A stretch of DNA of 64,000 bases from Planctomycetaceae bacterium (GCA_011525745.1 WYBU01000009.1:62001-126000), one strand, 5' to 3'. Shown: positions 1 through 8,136, numbered from the stretch's first letter. Notes: generated by a model not told the origin, from the letters alone. Numbers and translations are program-made.

Positions 1-312
1 CGAGGGCGGCTGTGCTCCATTCACAGCCGGGGGCGGCTGTGCTTCATTCACAGCCGAGGGCGGCTGTGCCCCATTCACAGCCGAGGGCGGCTGAGCTCCA
101 TTCACAGCCGAGGGCGGCTGAGCTCCATGCACAGCCGAGGGCGGCTGTGCTCCATTCACAGCCGAGGGCGGCTGTGCTCCATTCACAGCCCGGGGGCGGC
201 TGTGCTACATTCACAGCCGGGGGCGGCTGTGCCCCATTCACAGTCGGGGGCGGCTGTGCCCCATTCACAGCGGAGGGCGGCTGTGCCCCATTCACAGCCG
301 GGGGCGGCTGTG
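1..312. repeat. 27-bp tandem array with palindromic unit
   Basis: About eleven and a half copies of a 27-bp unit lie head to tail from the window edge. Each unit holds an inverted repeat with arms ACAGCC and GGCTGT around a GAGGGC or GGGGGC loop, joined by GTGCTCCATTC-type linkers. Copies differ by single substitutions, and one near 187 has an extra base. Because 27 is a multiple of 3, several frames stay open across the array; these look like artefacts rather than genes. Single units of the same palindrome recur at about 17093-17113 and 35455-35478. The array may extend left of the window. Confidence 0.9.
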
Positions 313-329
313 CCACGCGGGTGTTTTCA

Positions 330-417
330 CGGGAACGGATTCCCGCGGAGAATCGGTGCGAGATGGGAATCTCGCACCAGCGGTGTGGGAGTGGGTGCGT
401 GATGGGAATCTCGCACC
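330..417. repeat. Two-hairpin palindromic element (copy 1) plus extra hairpin
   Basis: The first hairpin (330-345) has arms CGGGAA/TTCCCG. After a 9-nt spacer the second (355-378) has arms GGTGCGAGAT/ATCTCGCACC with a GGGA loop. A third hairpin at 393-417 repeats the second with one arm mismatch. The same two-hairpin unit with the same 9-nt spacer occurs at 9631-9681. This resembles REP/BIME-type elements in architecture; no transposase is visible nearby. Confidence 0.8.
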
Positions 418-615
418 AGCAATCGGTCCGCCCAGCGCACCTCGCTCGGCTTCGCGCAGGGCCATCGGGTGCAACCAGCACAGGAGATCCATGTGGTGTT
501 TCCGTTCACCTACGTCGCCATCCTCGAATCGATCCTGCTGTTCCTGGGGCAGCTTCCGGCGCTGCGGTTTGCCTTCGACCTGTTCAACCGCATCCTGACC
601 GCGCTGAATCCGTAG
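403..615 (+). pseudogene. C-terminal tail of a membrane-like protein behind repeats
   Basis: An open frame runs from a stop at 400-402 to TAG at 613-615. Its last 45 codons give a coherent hydrophobic sequence (…HVVFPFTYVAILESILLFLG then QLPALRFAFDLFNRILTALNP), unlike the arginine- and proline-rich translations of the repeats upstream. There is no ATG with a ribosome binding site; GTG at 469 is the only possible start. It may be a very small one-helix membrane protein, or the 3' remnant of a gene cut off by the repeat array. I do not recognise the family. Confidence 0.35.
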
Positions 616-631
616 CAAACGCCGCGACCGC

Positions 632-643
632 TATAATGGATTC
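632..643 (+). promoter_or_regulatory. -10 box placed for leaderless start at 644
   Basis: TATAAT at 632-637 is followed by 6 nt and then the ATG at 644. Normal spacing from a -10 box would put the transcription start at or next to the A of the start codon. I see no clear -35 element. Confidence 0.5.
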
Positions 644-841
644 ATGCAAACGCGCTTCTATTGCCCGGCCTGTCGCAGCCATCACGTGCTCGACATGCCG
701 GAGACGACGATTCATATCACGTGCAGCCGCACAGGAAAGCATCTGCGGCTCGATCTGGGCGTCGGCGGCGAGCCGGTCGTCAAGATTCTGGCCGACGACG
801 GCAGCGAAGAAGAGACAATGGAAGAAAGCGAGACCGGGTAG
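644..841 (+). CDS. Small CxxC protein of unknown function
   Basis: This 65-residue protein begins MQTRFYCPACRSHHVLDMPE and has a CPAC motif at residues 7-10 and a third cysteine near residue 27 (ITCSRTGK), followed by a short basic stretch and an acidic tail. A CxxC plus a later cysteine suggests a small zinc-binding fold, but a fourth ligand is not obvious (a histidine pair follows the first motif). No ribosome binding site precedes the ATG; a TATAAT box lies 6 nt upstream, as for several other genes here. No family was recognised. It is called real because the -10 box, ATG and cysteine pattern agree. Confidence 0.55.
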   Translation: MQTRFYCPACRSHHVLDMPETTIHITCSRTGKHLRLDLGVGGEPVVKILADDGSEEETMEESETG

Positions 842-1084
842 CAGGGTAGTAGCCGGCAGCCAGTCGCCGAGTCAGCCGCCGCAATCCTTGTCGCAATGCG
901 CCATGCCATAGCCGTCGGCGCGAAGGCCGCGTCCCTGTAATCTTTCGCCGGGCCTTGTCATCGAGCAGTCGTACCTGGCGTCGCCGCGCGCCGCCGCGGC
1001 AGCGCGCCCGCCGCCGTCTTGCCGGACGATTCCGGGCGGTGAGAGTGCCGGGAACGTCGCCACAAACATGCGAGGGAGTCGCCG

Positions 1085-1750
1085 ATGCCCGCGCGAATGA
1101 TCCCCTACTCGCTGCCGCCCCTGCCTGTCGACGCCGCGCTGGCGCAGGCGGCGGCGTTCGCCGATCGAATGCGGCAGCGCCGAAGCTGCCGCGCCTTCAG
1201 CCCCGAAGTTGTGCCGCGCGAGATGATCGTCGAGCTGGTGCGCACGGCCCATTCGGCCCCCAGCGGCGCCAATCGCCAGCCGTGGCGGTTCGTGGCGGTC
1301 GATGATCCTGACATCAAACATCAGATTCGTCTGGCGGCCGAGGCCGAGGAGCGCGAAAGCTACGGCCGCCGCATGCCGCGCGAGTGGCTCGAAGCGCTCG
1401 AGCCGATCGGCACCGACGCCCACAAGCCGTTTCTCGACATGGCGCCGTGGCTGATCGTGGTTTTTCGTATCGACTGGGAAGAAATCGACGGTCGGCGGTT
1501 TAAGAGCTATTACCCGTCGGAATCGGTCGGCATCGCGGTCGGTCTTTTCCTGACGGCGTGTCATCTGGCGGGTCTTGCGACGCTGACGCACACGCCCAGC
1601 CCGATGAACTTTCTGCGCGACATCCTTGGCCGCCCGGCGAACGAGAAACCGTATCTGCTGATTCCCGTCGGCCGCCCGGCGCCGGACGCCGTCGCGCCGG
1701 ACCTGCCGCGCAAGCCGCTGGAGACGGTGCTTCAGTTCAATCGGGGATAG
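1085..1750 (+). CDS. Nitroreductase family protein
   Basis: The 221-residue protein belongs to the FMN-dependent nitroreductase superfamily. RRSCRAFSPEVVPREMI near residues 32-48 is the usual N-terminal phosphate-binding region, followed by SAPSGANRQPWRF (about 57-69) and, near the C-terminus, TLTHTPSPMNFLRDILGRP and EKPYLLIPVGRP, a pattern seen in the iodotyrosine deiodinase-like and related subgroups. Such enzymes reduce nitro groups, quinones, flavins or halogenated aromatics with NAD(P)H; the substrate cannot be told from sequence. The ATG at 1085 has GAGGGAG 6 nt upstream, which decides the start. It stands alone, with no operon partner. About 240 bases before it hold nothing I can identify. 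Confidence 0.88.
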   Translation: MPARMIPYSLPPLPVDAALAQAAAFADRMRQRRSCRAFSPEVVPREMIVELVRTAHSAPSGANRQPWRFVAVDDPDIKHQIRLAAEAEERESYGRRMPREWLEALEPIGTDAHKPFLDMAPWLIVVFRIDWEEIDGRRFKSYYPSESVGIAVGLFLTACHLAGLATLTHTPSPMNFLRDILGRPANEKPYLLIPVGRPAPDAVAPDLPRKPLETVLQFNRG

Positions 1751-2077
1751 GGCGGCTCTGTCATGCGTCAGTGGGGATCACGTTGGCAGTTGTCAGCCCT
1801 CAGTTGTCAGATTCGTGTCAATTCACTTGCGTGCGTGAATGAAAAGCCCGGCGCACTTGCGGCGGGTTCCAAGCGTGCGGGGCATTTGCGTTCGATGCGA
1901 ATCGGCCCCGGGCTTGCGCCTGGGGACCTGATACGCGCGAGTTGCACGCCCGCGCCACGCGTATTGATCCGCGCCGCAAGCGCAATCGCAGCGGTTATTC
2001 CAGGCAGCAAGCGCGGCCCCAGCGCTTGCGCTTGGGGTTCGGATCAGTGGTTAGTACAACGGACCCTACTGAGCGCG
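1751..2077. other. Intergenic repeats, no gene seen
   Basis: This gap between convergent genes holds a GC palindrome at about 1904-1927 (CCCCGGGC…GCCTGGGG type, also near 5527, and inside dnaX near 10730) and copies of the GCCGCAAGCGCNATCGC repeat near 1972 and 2012. I see no coding sequence. Confidence 0.6.
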
Positions 2078-3625
2078 CTACGGCATTACGATGGTTGAGA
2101 CGAAGTCCTGAATGTCATCCGCGTCGATTCGGCCGTCGCCGTTCATGTCGCCTGCGCAGGCCGAGCACGGCGTGCCGGCGCCGAGCAGCAGGTTGAAGAA
2201 CGGCTCGGCGTCGTCGGCGTCGATCTGCCCGTCGCAGTTGGCGTCGGCCGGACCGCACGCGGCAATCACCTCGCCGATAAGCGTCACGTTCCGCGTCGGC
2301 TGATCGGGCGCGTTGGACAGAATCGTCAGCGTGCCGTTGAGCGCGCCGGGAATCGACGTGTCCATCACGATGGAGTGACTGTTGCCGCCCCCGCCGGCCG
2401 GGTCGCTGAACGAGCCGCCCGGCGCAGTGAAGCCGGCGGTCGCGGACAGCGAGTAGTTCAGCGGTGCGATGCCCGCCGCGCCCCAGAGCGTCACGTCGCC
2501 GTCATTTGAGACATTCAACGTCTGCTGGGCCGGCGCGTTCTGCGGAACCTGGCCGAAATCGAGCACGGTCTCGGACGTCACATGCGGCGGCACGCGGAAG
2601 TCGAGAAAGACCGGCAGATGCCCCGCGCCGTTGGTGACGTCGATCAGCGCCTGGGCGATCGGCGCGCCGACCATCGTGTTGCCGTTGACGGTGAGCGTGG
2701 TGTTATAGCTGGTGCCGTCGTTGCCCCAGGCGCGGTACGAGTGATTGGGATCGTTCCAGGTCGACGTGCTGTAGGCGACGTTGGAGTTGCCGATGTAGTC
2801 GAAGCCGTCGCCGTCGATCAGGCGCTGGCAGACCAGGATCTGATCGTGGCGGTCGTCCATGCCTCCGGGACCCGCCGGGTCCTGCGTGTGAACGAATCGA
2901 AACGCGAAGTTGTTGTTCCAGTTGCCGGGCGTGCGGATGGGATCGAAGAAGCGGCCGGCGTTGTTGGCCTGCGCGCCGACCAACTCGACGTAGGCGGCCT
3001 CGCTGGAGGTCTGAATGTTGAAGTCGCCGCCCAGCAGGAAGTGAAAATCGGGATTGAGCTGCTCGGCGTCGTCGCGGATGCGCTGGGCCTCGAGCAGGCG
3101 GCGATTTTCGTCGTCGGCGCCCGCTTCCTGTGCCTTCATGTGACTGCTGTAGCATGCCAGCACAGCGCCGTTGGAGACGTAGCCGCGCAGGCGCACGTTG
3201 TAGCGTTCGGTGTTGCGCGGCGGCTCGGGCGAGGCGCCGCCGAACGAAATCGTCGTGACGCTGAGGAACTGAATCTTGCCGATGCGATAGAAGAAGGCGT
3301 TATCCGTGTCGGGACCGTTGATGAACGGCGCGGGGGCCCAGTCGCCCGGGCTGCCGGAGGCGCTGTTGAGAATGTTCACCATCGCGTTGACGGCCGACTG
3401 GCTGGTGAACTCCTGGCAGATGAGCACGTCCGGCGTCATCGAGCGGCCTTGAAAGACGCCGTATGCCGCCGTCTGAATTTCCGACGTTCGTCCGCCTGAA
3501 TAGAACGAGATGTTCCAGGTGGCCACGCGAAGCTGACCGAACGCCGTCGCCGCGCCGAACCCCCATACGATCGCCCCCGCCGCCGCCCAGGTTGCCGCGC
3601 GACCGACGCCGCCCACTCCGCGCAT
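2078..3625 (-). CDS. Secreted EEP-family nuclease-like protein with dockerin repeats
   Basis: The 515-residue protein starts at 3625, where GGAGG lies 8 nt before the ATG; a longer upstream frame is less likely. Residues 1-30 form a signal peptide ending ATAFG before QLRVATWNIS. An endonuclease/exonuclease/phosphatase domain follows, with VATWN, DVLICQE, SHMKAQE, LLGGDFN, MDDRHDQIL and GHLPVF, covering the metal-binding and catalytic motifs of that fold. Next is an HYDIN/ASPM-like beta domain (TSETVLDFGQVPQNAPAQQT), then two dockerin-like calcium loops, DANCDGQIDADDAEPF and DMNGDGRIDADDIQDF. Such tails are common in exported planctomycete proteins, where partners are usually unknown. It may cleave extracellular DNA or phosphodiesters; the substrate is inferred only at the level of the fold. 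Confidence 0.85.
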   Translation of the reverse strand: MRGVGGVGRAATWAAAGAIVWGFGAATAFGQLRVATWNISFYSGGRTSEIQTAAYGVFQGRSMTPDVLICQEFTSQSAVNAMVNILNSASGSPGDWAPAPFINGPDTDNAFFYRIGKIQFLSVTTISFGGASPEPPRNTERYNVRLRGYVSNGAVLACYSSHMKAQEAGADDENRRLLEAQRIRDDAEQLNPDFHFLLGGDFNIQTSSEAAYVELVGAQANNAGRFFDPIRTPGNWNNNFAFRFVHTQDPAGPGGMDDRHDQILVCQRLIDGDGFDYIGNSNVAYSTSTWNDPNHSYRAWGNDGTSYNTTLTVNGNTMVGAPIAQALIDVTNGAGHLPVFLDFRVPPHVTSETVLDFGQVPQNAPAQQTLNVSNDGDVTLWGAAGIAPLNYSLSATAGFTAPGGSFSDPAGGGGNSHSIVMDTSIPGALNGTLTILSNAPDQPTRNVTLIGEVIAACGPADANCDGQIDADDAEPFFNLLLGAGTPCSACAGDMNGDGRIDADDIQDFVSTIVMP

Positions 3626-4035
3626 TATTTCGACCTCCTCGACGCCCGCCGCACGTCGGCACGTGAGACTATTCCCGCCCGGATACCCCCCGCGCGGCAT
3701 GATTCATTACATTCTATCAGAACGGCCCATCGGCGGCCAAATGAAAAGCCGCGGGGTCCGCCGTGCGGATCGTAAGCCGTAAGGGGGCTTCGGCCGCAAC
3801 CATGCGCCGTCGTCCGTTCTTGGGCCTGCGCCTCGACCGCGCCTGTGCGTAAACGCGGACGAAATGGACAACATGGACGAGGTGGACGCGCGACATTTGG
3901 ACCGTTTGCAGGTTGCCGCCCCTTGCGGTGCATTCCATCGTTTCCGCGCCGACGCGGGGCAGGAACGTCGCGATGCGCGGTTGCGTGTTCCTGCTTCGCT
4001 TGGCGGGCTTCGTCCGCAATCGCAGGTTCGTCCCA
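3626..4035. other. Divergent gap with degenerate ATGGAC tandem
   Basis: This region separates two divergent genes. Around 3859-3889 it holds a degenerate 9-10-bp tandem of the form GAAATGGACAACATGGACGA. The opposite-strand version of the same motif appears near 30690-30735. The overlapping frames encode low-complexity peptides and are not convincing genes. Confidence 0.5.
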
Positions 4036-4047
4036 TATAATGACGCG
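4036..4047 (+). promoter_or_regulatory. -10 box placed for leaderless start at 4048
   Basis: TATAAT at 4036-4041 is followed by 6 nt and the ATG at 4048, the same geometry as at 632-644. No Shine-Dalgarno sequence could fit in an mRNA starting at the expected site. Confidence 0.55.
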
Positions 4048-5202
4048 ATGGCCCCGGTTTACCTCGACAACAATGCGACGACCCGACCCGCGCCCGAAGT
4101 CGTCGAGGCCATGCTGCCCTTCCTGCGCGAGTCGTTTGGGAATCCCTCCAGCACCCATCCGCTCGGGCAGGCGGCACGGCATGCCGTCGAGAACGCACGA
4201 ACGGCCGTGGCGGCGTTGATCAACGCCCGGCCGCAGGAGGTGTTCTTCACCTCGGGCGGCACCGAGGCCGACAACTTCGCCATCCTGGGCGTGCTGGCGG
4301 AAAATCCGAAGAAGCGTCACATCGTCACGACCGCCGTCGAGCACGAGGCGGTGCTGCGACTCTGCCAGCGGCTCGAGACCCAGGGGTATCGCGTGACGTG
4401 GCTGGGCGTCGATCGACTGGGCCGGCTCGATCCGGCGGAGTTCGAGGCGGCGTTGCGCGACGACACGGCGCTGGCCAGCGTGATGCACGCCAATAACGAA
4501 ACCGGCGTGATCTTCCCCGTGGAGCGGCTCGCGCAGATCTCGGCAGCGCGCGGCGTGCCGCTGCACGTCGACGCCGTGCAGACCGTGGGAAAAATCCCGC
4601 TCGACGTGACAGCCGCGCCGATCAGTCTGCTCAGCCTCTCGGCGCACAAGCTGCACGGGCCGAAGGGCGCCGGTGCGTTGTACGTGCGGCGTCGCGTGCG
4701 GTTGCGATCACTGATGATGGGCGGCCATCAGGAGCGCGACATGCGGCCCGGCACCGAGAACGTGGCGGCCGTCGCGGGCTTCGGTCGCGCGGCGGAGCTG
4801 GCGATGGCGACGATGCACGACGACGCGCCGCGGATCGCGCGGCTGCGCGACCGGCTGGAGGCGGGGCTGCTGGAGCAGACGCGCGGCGCGCACGTCAACG
4901 GCGACCGCGCGAACCGTACCCCCAATACGACCAACATCGGCTTCGAGACGCTGGAGGCCGAGGCGATCGTCATCACGCTCGGTGAGAACGGCGTCTGTAT
5001 CTCGGCCGGAGCGGCGTGTGCCAGCGGCTCGCTGGAGCCGTCGCACGTGCTGAAGGCGATGGGGATCGATCCGATCATTGCGCACGGCGGCGTGCGGTTC
5101 AGCCTGTCTCGATACACGACCGAATCCGAGATCGACGAGACCATTCACCGGGTCCCGCCGTTGCTGGAGCGACTGCGGAAACTGATGCCGGCGGCGACGT
5201 AG
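4048..5202 (+). CDS. Cysteine desulfurase (NifS/IscS family)
   Basis: The 384-residue class V PLP enzyme removes sulfur from L-cysteine to supply Fe-S cluster or thio-cofactor assembly. It opens with VYLDNNATTRPAPEVVEAM. The PLP lysine is K201 in SLSAHKLHGPKGAG; FTSGGTEADN (68-77), ANNETG (149-154), HVDAVQT and PGTENV contact PLP and substrate. The persulfide-forming cysteine is C324 in GAACASGSLEPSHVL, an IscS/NifS-type loop. The start at 4048 gives the normal family length; the longer frame from 3913 adds low-quality sequence. No iscU or nifU lies beside it, so the acceptor is not evident. Whether it is IscS, NifS or a tRNA-thiolation desulfurase cannot be decided here. Confidence 0.93.
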   Translation: MAPVYLDNNATTRPAPEVVEAMLPFLRESFGNPSSTHPLGQAARHAVENARTAVAALINARPQEVFFTSGGTEADNFAILGVLAENPKKRHIVTTAVEHEAVLRLCQRLETQGYRVTWLGVDRLGRLDPAEFEAALRDDTALASVMHANNETGVIFPVERLAQISAARGVPLHVDAVQTVGKIPLDVTAAPISLLSLSAHKLHGPKGAGALYVRRRVRLRSLMMGGHQERDMRPGTENVAAVAGFGRAAELAMATMHDDAPRIARLRDRLEAGLLEQTRGAHVNGDRANRTPNTTNIGFETLEAEAIVITLGENGVCISAGAACASGSLEPSHVLKAMGIDPIIAHGGVRFSLSRYTTESEIDETIHRVPPLLERLRKLMPAAT

Positions 5203-5605
5203 GTCGGCGATCGGAACCTGCCGCGAGCGGCGACATGCCGTCCACGGGCTGAAAGGTGCGCGGCACGCGGTGTGACCCGAGCCGCAAGCGCCATCGCTGC
5301 GGTCAATCAGAGCCGCGAAGCGTCAGCGAGCGGGATCGGACGGCTCAGCCTATTCCGTATCGTTTCGATCTTGCGTCGCCCGTCCAACGCGCCGACAGGC
5401 TCTGGACGCTCGTGCGAGAAACTGACACTCACGCGCGCTTCCGGACTGCGGATCCCGCTTGCTGGCGCTGCGCGGCTCTGATGCCCACGGGCCGCACTCC
5501 CGTGCCGGCGTGGGCCATGCCATGCGGGGAGGCCCCTGGGCCGGCGCCCGGGGTTGTGATGCGCGGCGCGGGCGGGGGATAAAGCAGAATTATTCCTAAC
5601 ATTGC
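5203..5605. other. Intergenic repeat field
   Basis: This holds a GAGCCGCAAGCGCCATCGC repeat near 5280, a copy of the GAGCCGCGAAGCGTCAGCGA repeat at about 5307-5334 (an inverted copy is at 8782-8812), and a GC palindrome at about 5527-5557. There is no gene I can support. Confidence 0.6.
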
Positions 5606-5641
5606 TTGACAGGCCCCGTTATTTGGTATATGTTAATATCC
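5606..5641 (+). promoter_or_regulatory. Strong sigma-70-type promoter, leaderless geometry
   Basis: A perfect TTGACA at 5606-5611, a 17-nt spacer and TATGTT at 5629-5634 lie 7 nt before the ATG at 5642. A possible upstream ATG at 5606 overlaps the -35 box and would lie outside the transcript, so 5642 is the better start. Confidence 0.7.
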
Positions 5642-6580
5642 ATGGCTCGCTGCCCGTCCGTTCCTGCCGGTCCTCCGCGCCGCCCCCTTCCCGAGGATCG
5701 GCCTCTGTCCGACGCGCAGCGTGCCGAGTGCCGCCGGCATCTGCCGCTGGTGGGGCTGCAACTCAAGCGTCAGGCCGGCGTGGGCCGCGCCGGCCGGTTG
5801 GATCGCGATCCGGACGATTTGTTTCAGGAAGGCGCCGTGGCGCTGCTTCGGGCGCTGCGCGATCACGATCCGTGTCGGCACGGCGACTTTCCGCCCTATG
5901 CGCTGGCCCGCATTCATTACGCGATGGGCCGGGCGCTGTGCGAACAGGCGGGCGGCATCCGCATTCCTTTCGGCGTCCATCGTCGGCGCATCGATGCAGA
6001 GCGAGCCGATTGTGCGACACAGCGGCGCGAGCCGCGCAGCGCGCGACAGGCCCGCGGCGCGACGTCCGATGCCTCGCCGTCGCCCGCCGAGCGACATTCG
6101 GACCCATCGCGTCGCGAAGCGGCCGTGCCGCGCGAGGTGCGGCACGATCCCGACCTGGCGCTGCGTCCGGCGCGGACTTCGGCCGGCGGGGCGGATGCGC
6201 GCCCGCGCCTGCTGCACTTGTTCCGCGAGCGTTTCGACGCGATCGCGCGGCGCGTGGCCGATGACATGATCGCGGCGGCCCGCGATCCGCGCAGCCGGAA
6301 GGACGCGGCGGCCGTCATTGTCGCCTGTCTCCACGAGCGCTGGCTGATCCCGGAGGAATCGCAGCGCACGCCGTTTCGCGCGCTGGCGGCGCGCTGCGGC
6401 ACGTCATTGGGCCGGCTCGTGCGGTGCGACAGCACGTTCCAACAGCGGTTGAAGCAGGCCCTGGTCGACGATCCGGCGACGCGCTGGCTGGTCGAACGCG
6501 CCGCGGAGGAAGCTGATGGATTGCGGTACGCGGCGCGGGACGATGAAGTGGAGTGTTTTTATCGTCTGTGTGAAGCGTGA
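5642..6580 (+). CDS. Divergent sigma-70 family RNA polymerase sigma factor
   Basis: The 312-residue protein has a sigma region 2-like block at about 20-95: LPLVGLQLKRQ, then DPDDLFQEGAVALLRALRDHD and FPPYALARIHYAMGRAL, followed by GGIRIPFGVHRRR where region 3 begins in primary-type sigmas. A basic, low-complexity stretch (about 120-185) separates this from a C-terminal part with a helix-turn-helix-like segment, FRALAARCGTSLGRLVRC, comparable to region 4.2. It would redirect RNA polymerase to a particular promoter set. The region 2 match is clear; the region 4 match is weak, so a core-binding protein without normal DNA recognition is possible. No anti-sigma gene is adjacent. Its own promoter is close to consensus. 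Confidence 0.7.
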   Translation: MARCPSVPAGPPRRPLPEDRPLSDAQRAECRRHLPLVGLQLKRQAGVGRAGRLDRDPDDLFQEGAVALLRALRDHDPCRHGDFPPYALARIHYAMGRALCEQAGGIRIPFGVHRRRIDAERADCATQRREPRSARQARGATSDASPSPAERHSDPSRREAAVPREVRHDPDLALRPARTSAGGADARPRLLHLFRERFDAIARRVADDMIAAARDPRSRKDAAAVIVACLHERWLIPEESQRTPFRALAARCGTSLGRLVRCDSTFQQRLKQALVDDPATRWLVERAAEEADGLRYAARDDEVECFYRLCEA

Positions 6581-6619
6581 GTCGTCCGTTGTGTGTGACC
6601 AGGACGGAACAGCGGATGG

Positions 6620-6689
6620 CACGGTCAAGCGACCGGCGCGACGACCGCAACGATGCGCGGGGACTACCGGACGCGGTCGCCTGACCGTG
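6620..6689. repeat. Stem-loop with 16-bp arms before gcvT
   Basis: CACGGTCAAGCGACCG (6620-6635) pairs with CGGTCGCCTGACCGTG (6674-6689) with one G-U pair. There is no T-run, so it is not a classical terminator. A compact palindrome of the same motif (GCACGGTC/GACCGTGC) is at 17054-17071, so this is probably another dispersed repeat. Confidence 0.65.
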
Positions 6690-6721
6690 TCGGACGGCGC
6701 GCGCGTGCCGTTGTCGCTTTC

Positions 6722-6751
6722 TTGATTTCCCGCGTCGCGCGGGTCTAGACT
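6722..6751 (+). promoter_or_regulatory. gcvT promoter, leaderless geometry
   Basis: TTGATT (6722-6727), an 18-nt spacer and TAGACT (6746-6751) lie 7 nt before the gcvT ATG at 6759. I looked for a glycine riboswitch upstream and saw none. Confidence 0.55.
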
Positions 6752-6758
6752 CGCGCCC

Positions 6759-7856
6759 ATGAACAGAACCTGTCTGCACGACCTGCACCAGTCGGCCGGG
6801 GCGCGGATGATCGACTTCGGCGGCTGGCACATGCCGGTCGTCTATACCGGCATCATCGACGAACACCGGCACACCCGCTCGGCCGCCAGTCTTTTTGACG
6901 TGTCGCACATGGGGCGGCTGGAGTTCCACGGCCCCGACGCCGAGGCGCTGCTGCAAAGCGCCTGCACGCGCAACGTCGCCAGGCTGGCGGTCGGCCGCTG
7001 CGGCTATTCGCACGTCTGCAACGAACGCGGCGGCGTGCGCGACGACGTCATCGTCTCGCGTTACGCCGATCACTGGCTGATGGTCTGCAACGCCTCCAAC
7101 CGCGAAAAAATCGTCGCGCACCTCGGCGAACTGATGCGCGGCATGAACGTGCGCCTCGTCGACCGCACGCTCGACACCGCCATGATCGCCGTGCAGGGAC
7201 CGCGCGCCTGGGACACGCTGCGCCATTTGCCGCTCGGCATTACCGCCGATCCGGCCGCGATTCGGCGCTACGCCTTCGTCGGCGGATCGACGCTCGGCGT
7301 CGAGTACGGCTTGTTTCGCACCGGCTACACCGGTGAAGACGGCTTCGAGATCGTCGTCCCCGCGGCCGTCGGCCCGACGGTGTGGAACTATCTGCTGGCC
7401 AGCGAGCAGCGCGGCGGTCCGGCGGTGCGGCCGGCCGGGCTGGGGGCGCGCGATACGTTGCGGCTGGAGGCGGGCATGCCGTTGTACGGTCACGAGCTGG
7501 GCGAAGAGATTGATTCGATTTCGTCCGGCTGCGGCTGGTGCGTCGATTTGAACAAGGATTTCGTCGGCGCCGCGGCGCTTCGGCGGGTGGCGACCGATGG
7601 TCCGAAACGCAAGCTCGTGGGGCTGAACATCGAGGGCAAGCGAATCGCGCGGCAGGGGACGGCCGTGCTGCACGGATCGACGCAGGTGGGCGAAGTGACC
7701 AGCGGTACGCTCAGCCCCACGCTCGACCGCGTGATCGCGATGGCCTACGTCGATGCCGCGCACGCGGCCGAGGGGACGGCGCTGGCGGTGGATCTGCGCG
7801 GTGAGCCGGCAGCGGCGGTCGTCGGGCCGCTGGTTTTCTACAAGCGGGCGGGATGA
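6759..7856 (+). CDS. gcvT: Glycine cleavage system aminomethyltransferase (T protein)
   Basis: The 365-residue protein transfers the methylene unit from aminomethyl-lipoyl H protein to tetrahydrofolate and releases ammonia. Family motifs run in order: LHQSAGARMIDFGGWHMPV at the N-terminus, SLFDVSHMGRLEF, MIAVQGP, YGLFRTGYTGEDGFEIVVP, GLGARDTLRLEAGMPLYGHEL, and VGEVTSGTLSPTL near the C-terminus. The aspartate in RDTLRLEAG and the folate-binding regions look intact. Length is normal for the family. It is followed after 359 nt by gcvH with a separate promoter; the P protein genes are not in the window. No Shine-Dalgarno precedes the start. Confidence 0.95.
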   Translation: MNRTCLHDLHQSAGARMIDFGGWHMPVVYTGIIDEHRHTRSAASLFDVSHMGRLEFHGPDAEALLQSACTRNVARLAVGRCGYSHVCNERGGVRDDVIVSRYADHWLMVCNASNREKIVAHLGELMRGMNVRLVDRTLDTAMIAVQGPRAWDTLRHLPLGITADPAAIRRYAFVGGSTLGVEYGLFRTGYTGEDGFEIVVPAAVGPTVWNYLLASEQRGGPAVRPAGLGARDTLRLEAGMPLYGHELGEEIDSISSGCGWCVDLNKDFVGAAALRRVATDGPKRKLVGLNIEGKRIARQGTAVLHGSTQVGEVTSGTLSPTLDRVIAMAYVDAAHAAEGTALAVDLRGEPAAAVVGPLVFYKRAG

Positions 7857-8136
7857 TTGCGGGGTAGCCGTCAGTCGTCAGCAATCAGCCATCAGCGGTG
7901 AGCCGTCAGCCCTGTGCGTTGCAGCGGTGGAACGGGATGTCAGTGTTCGCCAACTGGAACCTCGTTTGAGAGGAACGAACCGAAGCGCGACCCTCAACGC
8001 TCCCGCCTTGGTCGCCTTCAGGTTCGCGGTTCGGTTCGGCCCCGCCGAACTCGTTCTCAAATCCGCCGAGCATTCACCGCCCGAGCAATGGGGCGGGGGC
8101 GCGGCCGGCGCCGATCGTCCGCTCGGCGGCCCCTAC
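7857..8136. other. Intergenic repeats between gcvT and gcvH
   Basis: Direct and inverted copies of the GAACCGAAGCGCGACC repeat (about 7975-8045) carry a CTCCCGCCTTGGTCGC segment, the same module that appears inside valS near 44800. No gene is supported. Confidence 0.55.

Noticed and set aside
1-312. CRISPR array
   Set aside because: The repeats are directly adjacent with no unique spacers of constant length, and no cas genes are present.
12-911. 299-residue frame across the tandem array
   Set aside because: It translates the 27-bp repeats and then shadows the small genes; frames on both strands are open for the same reason.
6620-6689. Rho-independent terminator for the sigma factor gene
   Set aside because: The stem is strong but the loop is long and no T-run follows; the motif recurs at 17054 as a dispersed palindrome.
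6581-6758. Glycine riboswitch upstream of gcvT
   Set aside because: I found no conserved glycine aptamer core; the region has a dispersed stem-loop and a promoter placed for a leaderless transcript.
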